Source: Flavobacteriales bacterium UBA7430 (GTDB lineage Bacteria > Bacteroidota > Bacteroidia > Flavobacteriales > UBA7430). From it: a stretch of DNA of 27,386 nt. The notes below the pieces were generated by a model. That model searched no databases, was not told the DNA's origin, and saw only the letters and a list, made by a program, of their open reading frames with translations. How positions within the stretch are numbered: the first letter of the stretch is position 1; the number at the start of each line of letters is the position of its first letter. Position numbers and translations under genes: made by a program. Shown here piece after piece: positions 15,364 to 22,256 of this stretch. The stretch covers positions 1 through 27,386 of the forward strand of contig DLQO01000075.1 in NCBI GenBank assembly GCA_002478765.1, given 5' to 3'.

Positions 15364-16095
15364 TTATTTTTTGTTAGCCCAAAATAATTCAAGCATTTTT
15401 TGCTCCTGATGAATGAATGAAGAAATTGGAAATTGACTTGGCTCATGAAGCTTTTTTGCTTCCGCAAACAAATCCATTTTTTCCGTTCCAGTAAAATATA
15501 AAAAGAGTCTTTTGGTGTTCAAAAGACTGTCTATGGTAAAACTAATTCTCTGCTTCGGTTCGTTCGGTGAAACTGTACAAACTAAAGGTTCCTGGGGGTT
15601 TCCTTGCTTTAAACCAACCAGTGAACTGGCATCTCCAGGGAATAGAGAGGCCGTGTGTGCATCCGTTCCCATACCCAATATAACACACGTGGATTCGTCG
15701 TAAAAGGGGTTGTTCTCTTTGGTAGCCTGCTTTAAGTTTTCGTCGGAGTTCACCGTATCGAAGACCATCCCGATGAAATTGGCTTCAGATGCTTTATTCT
15801 GTAACAGAGATGACTTAATCAGACGCTCGTTGCTGTCTTTATCATTTGAAGATACATAGCGTTCATCAACAAGCCCAACAATCACGTTAGACCAATCAAG
15901 ATCAAAATGTGATAATTTAGCGTATAAATTAACGGGCGTACTACCTCCTGACAACAGGAGTTTTGCGTGCTTACCTTGATCCAATTGTTTCTGAATCTCA
16001 GTCGCAATTTCCTGGGCTAAAGCATCTTCTAGAATGCTTGCATTTTCGAAAACTCTTTCTTGCAAATTTAAGCTTGTACTACTCATTCCACTCAT
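15364..16095 (-). CDS. pgl: 6-Phosphogluconolactonase
   Basis: A 243-residue DevB/SOL-type lactonase that hydrolyses 6-phosphoglucono-lactone to 6-phosphogluconate. Motifs seen: LLLSGGSTP (phosphate site), VGLVDERYV, NERLIKSSLL, and ILGMGTDAHTASLFPG near residue 150. The last is usually GxGxDGHTASLFPG; here Gly is replaced by Ala beside the key His, a mild change. The ATG at 16095 overlaps the zwf stop by 17 nt; an ATG at 16086 is an equally good start. Size is normal. Confidence 0.93.
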   Translation of the reverse strand: MSGMSSTSLNLQERVFENASILEDALAQEIATEIQKQLDQGKHAKLLLSGGSTPVNLYAKLSHFDLDWSNVIVGLVDERYVSSNDKDSNERLIKSSLLQNKASEANFIGMVFDTVNSDENLKQATKENNPFYDESTCVILGMGTDAHTASLFPGDASSLVGLKQGNPQEPLVCTVSPNEPKQRISFTIDSLLNTKRLFLYFTGTEKMDLFAEAKKLHEPSQFPISSFIHQEQKMLELFWANKK

Positions 16096-17545
16096 GTCCT
16101 TTTAATAAAACGTCGTTTCCAGGACCATCGGTTCCGGCTTCATACGACTTGTTTTTCATTCCTGTTTCTTTCCAAAATTTGGTAATTGAATCAACCCAAT
16201 CCCAGGACGCTTCTACTTCATCCTTGCGCATAAACAAAGTTTGATTGCCTCGGATCACATCCATAATCAAACGTTCGTAAGCTTCTGGAAAACGATCGGT
16301 AAAGGAGGAACTGTAATCAAGAACTAAAGATGTGGGCTGGTATCTGTAACCTCCCGGACCCGGAACTTTTACGTTCTGAACAAGTTCAATACGTTCTTCA
16401 GGCTGAAGGCTAATGATTAATTTGTTATTGTCAATAGGCTTATCGTCAGGAAACACACTGTGAGGTACGTTCTTAAAATTGATGACAATTTCTGAGTGAC
16501 GTTTGGACATTCGTTTACCCGTTCTAAGGTAGAACGGAACTCCTGCCCATCTCCAGTTATCAATGTTCGCTCTGATGGCTACAAATGTTTCTGTATTTGA
16601 TGAATCATCGTCTAATTCTTCCAAATAACCGGATACATGCTCCCCATCAATAGCACCCTTGATGTACTGACCTTTCGCCGTTTGTTCTTTAATCATCTTC
16701 TCGTCAAAAAAGCGAAGTGATTTTAAGACTTTAAGTTTTTCATCACGAACATTGTCTGCCCCAAGAACACTTGGCGGCTCCATAGCGACCAAACACAACA
16801 ATTGTAAAAGGTGGTTTTGCACCATATCCAGTAGAGCCCCATATTTGTCGTAATAGTTGGCTCGAGTCTCTACGCCTAAAGATTCAGAAACGGTAATCTG
16901 AACATTTTCAATGTTTTGGGAATTCCATGCGTTTTCATAAAGATCGTTTGCAAAACGAAGAACCATTAAGTTTTGGACCGTCTCTTTACCTAGGTAGTGA
17001 TCAATTCTAAATATCTGTGACTCATTAAAGAAATCAGAAATCTCATCATTGATCGCTTTCGAAGAAGCCGAATCGTTTCCTAATGGCTTCTCCAATACTA
17101 CTCGAGATTGCTCATTAATTAAGTTCTGCGCACTCAAATTCTTAGTGATACTACCGAAAAGTGAAGAAGATGTAGAAAAATAAAAGACTCGAACGATTTC
17201 TTTATTGTCTCTCATGTAAGGCTTTAGATCTGCCAATGCATCATCTTGAGACAAATCTGCTCGAACGTAAGTACACATATCAATAAGCTTCTGAACATCC
17301 TCAGGCTTTTCTCCACGAAGACTAACGCTAAGCTTTTCTTTGAGAAGCTCCGTGAATTCAGTTGGACTTTTTTCCGCTCTTGAAATGGCGTAAACCTTAG
17401 AGTTTACATTCACTTGCCCTGCTTGAAGTCTGTGAAACAATGCCGGGTATAATTTGCGTAGGGCTAAGTCACCTAATCCGCCAAAAACAACAATATCAGC
17501 ATCTTTCAAAGCCCCAGTTGTATGTGTATCATTTTCATTCATCAT
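16079..17545 (-). CDS. zwf: Glucose-6-phosphate 1-dehydrogenase
   Basis: First enzyme of the operon, oxidising glucose 6-phosphate to 6-phosphogluconolactone. Seen: the dinucleotide-binding start IVVFGGLGDLALRKLYPALF (canonical GASGDLA reads GGLGDLA), EKPLGND, the catalytic RIDHYLGKE, and the C-terminal PFYLRTGKRM substrate-site block. The ATG at 17545 gives about 488 residues, the usual size; an in-frame ATG at 17584 would add 13 unconserved residues (MLVVGRFLAKITS). It is transcribed from a promoter at 17671-17702 whose leader contains a strong palindrome, and it is divergent from the MFS transporter gene. Confidence 0.94.
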   Translation of the reverse strand: MMNENDTHTTGALKDADIVVFGGLGDLALRKLYPALFHRLQAGQVNVNSKVYAISRAEKSPTEFTELLKEKLSVSLRGEKPEDVQKLIDMCTYVRADLSQDDALADLKPYMRDNKEIVRVFYFSTSSSLFGSITKNLSAQNLINEQSRVVLEKPLGNDSASSKAINDEISDFFNESQIFRIDHYLGKETVQNLMVLRFANDLYENAWNSQNIENVQITVSESLGVETRANYYDKYGALLDMVQNHLLQLLCLVAMEPPSVLGADNVRDEKLKVLKSLRFFDEKMIKEQTAKGQYIKGAIDGEHVSGYLEELDDDSSNTETFVAIRANIDNWRWAGVPFYLRTGKRMSKRHSEIVINFKNVPHSVFPDDKPIDNNKLIISLQPEERIELVQNVKVPGPGGYRYQPTSLVLDYSSSFTDRFPEAYERLIMDVIRGNQTLFMRKDEVEASWDWVDSITKFWKETGMKNKSYEAGTDGPGNDVLLKGHEWNE

Positions 17546-17621
17546 CGATGTGATTTTTGCTAAAAACCTCCCAACTACTAACATTAGGGGCTTAATATTC
17601 AGAGAGGATATAAATTGTAGA

Positions 17622-17644
17622 CGTTACACCAATGCAGTGTAACG
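17622..17644. promoter_or_regulatory. Candidate operator in the zwf/MFS divergent promoter region
   Basis: CGTTACAC and GTGTAACG form a perfect 8-bp inverted repeat around a seven-base spacer (17630-17636). It lies about 27 bp downstream of the zwf -7 box on the minus strand, so a bound repressor would block the elongating or initiating polymerase, and upstream of the MFS promoter on the other strand. The obvious candidate binder is the Nudix-like regulator at 12269. An RNA hairpin in the zwf leader is an alternative reading. Confidence 0.65.
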
Positions 17645-17670
17645 CCGTATAAATAAGCGTAATTTCGACG

Positions 17671-17702
17671 CAAATATATAGCTTCGGTGTGTGGAATACA
17701 AG
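17671..17702 (-). promoter_or_regulatory. Promoter of the zwf operon (Bacteroidota consensus)
   Basis: On the minus strand a perfect TATATTTG -7 box (TAnnTTTG) occupies 17678-17671, with CTTG (-33 consensus TTTG) at 17702-17699, spaced by 20 bp as expected for the Bacteroidota primary sigma factor. Predicted transcription start is near 17665, leaving a leader of about 120 nt that includes the palindrome at 17622-17644. Confidence 0.65.
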
Positions 17703-17713
17703 ATTTTTTATAA

Positions 17714-17721
17714 TATATTTG
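17714..17721 (+). promoter_or_regulatory. -7 box of the MFS-phosphorylase promoter
   Basis: A perfect TATATTTG lies 33 bp before the transporter's ATG on the plus strand. The -33 element is weak: TGTG at 17690-17693, 20 bp upstream, is the best match. A weak -33 box suggests either modest basal activity or dependence on an activator bound upstream, possibly at the 17622-17644 palindrome. Confidence 0.5.
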
Positions 17722-17754
17722 CCGACCCCCAAGTCAAACTAAAACTTACTGGTA

Positions 17755-19296
17755 ATGAAAAATAAATCACAGATAATATCCATTAGTCTCATCGTCGCTT
17801 TAGGCGGCTTTCTTTTTGGATTTGATGCAGGGATCATCTCTGGTGTTATGACTTTTGCTGGTCCAGAATTTGATTTAACAGAAATACAATCTGGATGGGT
17901 GGTCAGCTCTCCATCTTTTGCAGCAATGATTGCCATGCTTTTTTCTGGAAGGTTAAGTGATGCAATAGGAAGAAAGAAGTTGTTAATTATGGTCGCGCTA
18001 CTTTATGCGGTTTCTGCGATATTTTCAGCGCTAGCATCTTCTTACGAAATGCTCTACATTGCCAGGATGATTGGAGGTTTTGCATTTGGTGCAGCTCTCG
18101 TTTTAGCCCCAATGTATATTGCCGAAATTTCTACGGCTGAAAATAGGGGGAAATTAGTTTCTTTACAGCAACTCAATATTGTTTTTGGTTTTTTTGCCGC
18201 TTTTCTAAGCAATTACTTCTTCAATAAATACAATACAGCGGATAGTGTATCACTTACCGATGAAAATGTTTGGAGATGGATGCTGGGTGTCGAATTTATA
18301 CCTGCAGTGTTGTATTTTTTACTTTTGTTTTTTGTACCAAAAAGCCCGAGATGGCTATATTTAAATGGCCACACAGCTGAAGCTAAAAAAGTTTGTATAA
18401 AAATTCATGGAGATGAAGTAGGGCACTTAGAAATTAAATCTATTGAAGAAAATACTGCTACCGATCAAAAGAAATCTGTCGTGAAAATTAAAGAGTTACT
18501 TAACCCGTCCTTGCGATTTATTTTGATCGTTGGTTTGGTTGTTGGGGTTTTACAACAAATTACGGGTATTAATGCCGTTTACTTTTACGCAACCTCTATT
18601 TTCAAACAAACAGGAATCGGTACTGATGCTGCGTTTTCTTCAGGTGTTCTATTAAGTACCATTTCAGTAGTGTTTACTTTTGTAGCTATTTATTTAATAG
18701 ATAGGATGGGTAGAAGGCCTTTGTTACTAGTTGGGGTAGCGGGTATCTCTGTTAGTTTGTTGGTATGTGCTTTCGGATTTAACCAAGCTACTTATCAATT
18801 AAAACAGAAGCATATCGATCAATTCGAGTTTTCGAATTCAAGTGATTTAGAATCCATAGCAGACAAAGTCTATACAAATGATGTTGATTTTAAAAATGAG
18901 ATAAAGAACATTATTGGTGCCAAAGTATTTAACAAAAATGATGGCGCTATTTTAGAAGCAGCAACCACAATTAACTCTACTTTAATCTTGATAGGAATCT
19001 TAGGTTTTGTTGCTTGTTTTGCTTTCTCTCTAGGCCCGGTAATGTGGGTGTTGTTGTCTGAATTGTTCCCTCTAAAATACAGAGGACTAGCAATAGGCTC
19101 TATTGCTTTCATAAACTCTTTTATTAGCTCTATTGTGCAACTTGTTTTCCCTTGGGAATTGTCCAATTTAGGAAATTCACTCACATTTTTTATATTCGGA
19201 ATCATTGCATTAATCGGCTTTTTTGTCTTGGTTAAAATACTGCCAGAGACCAAAGGAAAATCATTAGAAGAACTCGAAAAACAATTAGTGAAGTAA
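17755..19296 (+). CDS. Sugar-porter family MFS transporter
   Basis: A 513-residue inner-membrane sugar importer with 12 predicted spans. Sugar-porter signatures: FLFGFDAGIISG (19-30), GRLSDAIGRKK (65-75), the PKSPRWLYL block after span 6 (normally PESPRWL), QQITGINAVYFYA in span 7, DRMGRRPLL between spans 8 and 9, and PETKGKSLEEL at the C-terminus. Residues about 343-407 are a hydrophilic insertion between spans 9 and 10 not found in typical porters of 450-480 residues. Its stop overlaps the phosphorylase start (TAATG), so the two are translated together; the likely cargo is a glucose oligosaccharide or disaccharide that the phosphorylase cleaves. Confidence 0.93.
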   Translation: MKNKSQIISISLIVALGGFLFGFDAGIISGVMTFAGPEFDLTEIQSGWVVSSPSFAAMIAMLFSGRLSDAIGRKKLLIMVALLYAVSAIFSALASSYEMLYIARMIGGFAFGAALVLAPMYIAEISTAENRGKLVSLQQLNIVFGFFAAFLSNYFFNKYNTADSVSLTDENVWRWMLGVEFIPAVLYFLLLFFVPKSPRWLYLNGHTAEAKKVCIKIHGDEVGHLEIKSIEENTATDQKKSVVKIKELLNPSLRFILIVGLVVGVLQQITGINAVYFYATSIFKQTGIGTDAAFSSGVLLSTISVVFTFVAIYLIDRMGRRPLLLVGVAGISVSLLVCAFGFNQATYQLKQKHIDQFEFSNSSDLESIADKVYTNDVDFKNEIKNIIGAKVFNKNDGAILEAATTINSTLILIGILGFVACFAFSLGPVMWVLLSELFPLKYRGLAIGSIAFINSFISSIVQLVFPWELSNLGNSLTFFIFGIIALIGFFVLVKILPETKGKSLEELEKQLVK

Positions 19297-22049
19297 TGTC
19301 GACAAAAAAATCATCCACGTCCGGTGTTAGCTGGAAATTTAGCAAAGAAAATGACGGTTCATTTTACGTAGAAAACGCGAACCATTTACCTGTATTGTAC
19401 TTCCCTTTAATGAACACCAATGGGATGAAGTCATTTGTTACACCTGAGCTCAAGGGAGATGTGTGTAAAGATTTTCACCACTATTTGACTACGCCAACCG
19501 TAACCGAAGAGATTCATCGAAACATTTCGAGCAGAAACTTCTGGATTAAGGCAGACAATAAAGACCCTTGGTCAGCAACAGGACAGAGTGTATTCCAAAA
19601 GTCAAACAAGTGGGACTCCCCAAAGGATGACTATTCCATTTCTGCCAACATTGGAGCTTTTACGACCAAAAGAAAGCAAAATGAAACGGGGCTTGAAGCA
19701 ACCATCACGACCTTTATTCCAGAGAATGATGACTTTGTAGAGCTCCTTAAAATAACAGTAAGCAATACCGGTTCGGAAAATCAAACCTTCCGCCCTACAT
19801 ATGCCCTTCCAATGTTTGGTCGATCTGCAGACAATGTACGAGACCACAGACAGGTAACCACCATGTTCCAAGAAAACTTTGTTGAAGAGTATGGCGTTCG
19901 CATCAAGCCAAAAATTATGCATGATGAGAGCAGCCACTCTGTAAACTACACCAATTACGTGGTTTTGGGATTTGGCGAAAATGGTGCAAAACCAAAAGGG
20001 ATCTGGGCAAGACTTCACGACTTTATCGGTCAAAGTGGCTCATTAGACAATCCAGAGGCCATATACAAAGATCTAAAAGCTCCAGATCTGTCTGATCTAG
20101 AACTGCACGGTAAAGAAGCGGTAGCCGGACTTAACTTTGAAGAGAAAACATTAGCTCCTGGTGAAAAAGTAGACTACATCATCGTTCATGGTATCACGGA
20201 CCACACGGAAGACTTAGATGCGTGGAAGGAAAAATATGGTGACGTTGACAAAGTAGAAGAAATCCTTGAAGCTACGCTCAACTTCTGGAAAGAGAAATTA
20301 AACAGTGTTGACATACATACCGGAGACAAACACTATGACAATTGGGTGAAATGGATTGAATACCAAGTAAAGTGTCGTCAAATATTCGGAAACTCTTTTT
20401 TACCAGACTATGGATATGGAAGAGGCGGAAGAGGCTGGAGAGACCTGTGGCAAGATTTACTTTCCATCTTCTTGGTTGACCCTAAAAGTGCGCACGAAGA
20501 AATCGTAAACTGCTTTAAAGGAATACGTATTGACGGAACCAATGCCACCATCATTGGTGAGCAACCGGGTGAATTCAAAGCCGACCGAAATAACATCCCT
20601 CGTACTTGGTGTGACCACGGTACATGGCCGGTATTTGTATTGAACTTTTACCTGAACCAGACCGGTGATTTAGATATTTTAAATAAAGAAATTACTTACT
20701 GGAAAGACATGTTCATCAATCGTAGTAAAATGATTGATGGCAACTGGGAAGACGAACAAGGTCATTCACAAAGAACATCAGACAATGAAATTTACACAGC
20801 ATCCATTTTTGAACACTTGTTGATTCAGCAGCTCTCTGCGTTTTACAATGTAAGTGATCAAAACATACTTCTTCTGGAAGGAGCCGATTGGAATGATACT
20901 TACGACATGGCCCGTGAAAAAGGTGCCAGCGTTTGTTTCTTTAGCTTTTATGCTTACAACTTTATCATACTTACCGATATTCTGAAGAAAATAAAAGCTT
21001 CAGGGGTTCAATCGATTGCGATTTTAGAAGAGATAACCCTATTGTTGGATTATCTACCGGGACAATACCGAATTGACTACCAATCGCCAAAGGCGAAAAG
21101 AGAACTTCTCGACAAGTACTTCAAGAGTGTTGCCCATTCCGTTTCGGGAAATAAAAAGATGGTTTTAATTGATGACCTTATCATAGATCTAGAGAGCAAA
21201 TCAAAACACATCTCAGCGCACATTCTTGAGCAAGAAATTGTACAAACCAAAGAAGGTGACCGATTCTTTAACGGACACTACGACAATCTAGAAAACAGAA
21301 TTGGTGGTGAAAAAGAAGACGGCGTGATGATGGACTTGACCTCTCAGGTAATGCCAATCTTGTGTAAGATTGCAGACAAAAAAATGTCCGCTGAAGTCTA
21401 CGAATCCATCAAAAAGATTCTTAAAGACGATGGCATACCGGGCATTCGCTTGACGTCTGAGTTCAAAAACATTGATCTTAATATCGGTCGTATCACGGGA
21501 TTTGTATACGGTTACAAAGAACACGGAAGTAAATGGGTACAACAAAACATCATGCTGGCCTATGCACTTTATGACATTGGACTCGTTGCACAAGCCAATG
21601 AGATCATGAAAGAGGTTTATGAAATTGCCAACAATACGGCTACTGCCAAAATATTCCCTGGGGTACCTTCTTATTTTGACAACCAAAACAAGGGGGCTTA
21701 CGCTTATTTGACAGGATCTTCATCATGGTACCTACTTACCCTTATCACTCAAGTTTTTGGAGTTAAAGGTATTTTTGGTGACCTTCATTTGGAACCAAAA
21801 CTTTCCAAAGAATACTTCAACAAAGAAGGAGTTGCTCATATTTCCACAAATTATGGAGGCTACGCCATCGATGTTACGTACCAAAACGAGAAAGGCCTTG
21901 ATTATGGAGAATACGGTATTGGTGACGTAACCATCAACGGTCAGAAAGTAAAAGGAAAAAGAGGCAAAAAGAATGCTTCTATAACGCTAGACAATTTTAA
22001 AGAATTGTTCAACAAAACAAACAACAAAATCACCATTGAGCTGACCTAG
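19296..22049 (+). CDS. GH94-like glycoside phosphorylase (probable beta-glucan or beta-glucoside phosphorylase)
   Basis: A 917-residue protein without signal peptide, therefore cytoplasmic. It has an N-terminal beta-sandwich domain (about 1-310) and an (alpha/alpha)6 barrel. Barrel motifs include YGRGGRGWRDLWQDLL (about 380-395), a NNIPRTWCDHGTW segment, and LLEGADWNDTYD with D531-W-N-D534, the site of the general-acid aspartate in GH94-type phosphorylases. These enzymes split beta-glucosidic bonds with phosphate to give alpha-glucose 1-phosphate. Families GH94, GH149 and GH161 share this build; the last two act on beta-1,3-glucans. I cannot choose a family by eye, but the neighbouring secreted hydrolase and binding protein favour a beta-1,3-glucan oligosaccharide. 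Glucose 1-phosphate would enter the adjacent zwf-edd-eda route after isomerisation by a mutase encoded elsewhere. Confidence 0.85.
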   Translation: MSTKKSSTSGVSWKFSKENDGSFYVENANHLPVLYFPLMNTNGMKSFVTPELKGDVCKDFHHYLTTPTVTEEIHRNISSRNFWIKADNKDPWSATGQSVFQKSNKWDSPKDDYSISANIGAFTTKRKQNETGLEATITTFIPENDDFVELLKITVSNTGSENQTFRPTYALPMFGRSADNVRDHRQVTTMFQENFVEEYGVRIKPKIMHDESSHSVNYTNYVVLGFGENGAKPKGIWARLHDFIGQSGSLDNPEAIYKDLKAPDLSDLELHGKEAVAGLNFEEKTLAPGEKVDYIIVHGITDHTEDLDAWKEKYGDVDKVEEILEATLNFWKEKLNSVDIHTGDKHYDNWVKWIEYQVKCRQIFGNSFLPDYGYGRGGRGWRDLWQDLLSIFLVDPKSAHEEIVNCFKGIRIDGTNATIIGEQPGEFKADRNNIPRTWCDHGTWPVFVLNFYLNQTGDLDILNKEITYWKDMFINRSKMIDGNWEDEQGHSQRTSDNEIYTASIFEHLLIQQLSAFYNVSDQNILLLEGADWNDTYDMAREKGASVCFFSFYAYNFIILTDILKKIKASGVQSIAILEEITLLLDYLPGQYRIDYQSPKAKRELLDKYFKSVAHSVSGNKKMVLIDDLIIDLESKSKHISAHILEQEIVQTKEGDRFFNGHYDNLENRIGGEKEDGVMMDLTSQVMPILCKIADKKMSAEVYESIKKILKDDGIPGIRLTSEFKNIDLNIGRITGFVYGYKEHGSKWVQQNIMLAYALYDIGLVAQANEIMKEVYEIANNTATAKIFPGVPSYFDNQNKGAYAYLTGSSSWYLLTLITQVFGVKGIFGDLHLEPKLSKEYFNKEGVAHISTNYGGYAIDVTYQNEKGLDYGEYGIGDVTINGQKVKGKRGKKNASITLDNFKELFNKTNNKITIELT

Positions 22050-22066
22050 TTACTGAAACTATCCAG

Positions 22067-22113
22067 AAAAGCGTTAACATTTATCATACGAGACCATGTT
22101 AACGCTTTTTTTT
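22067..22113 (+). terminator. Strong intrinsic terminator after the phosphorylase gene
   Basis: AAAAGCGTTAACAT (22067-22080) pairs perfectly with ATGTTAACGCTTTT (22096-22109) around a 15-base loop, and T-run 22106-22113 follows. It closes the MFS-phosphorylase transcript 18 nt after the stop codon and isolates it from the downstream secreted-protein gene. Confidence 0.9.
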
Positions 22114-22256
22114 ATTTCATAATTGTTGCTTTTTTCATACATTCGGGAAAAATTTGAAGTAATATACTTTGAAACGATATATACATATTGTTTTTTTTGT
22201 ATATTTACTTCCGATGTATTTTTAAAAACAAAACACAACCCCCTAACACAGGTAAG

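Noticed and set aside
18870..19253. Minus-strand 127-codon frame inside the MFS gene
   Set aside because: Antisense shadow of membrane-span codons, with no independent support.
22188..22256. Longer start for the T9SS-exported protein
   Set aside because: Adds 23 unlikely residues encoded by the AT-rich leader; the ATG at 22257 begins a textbook signal peptide.
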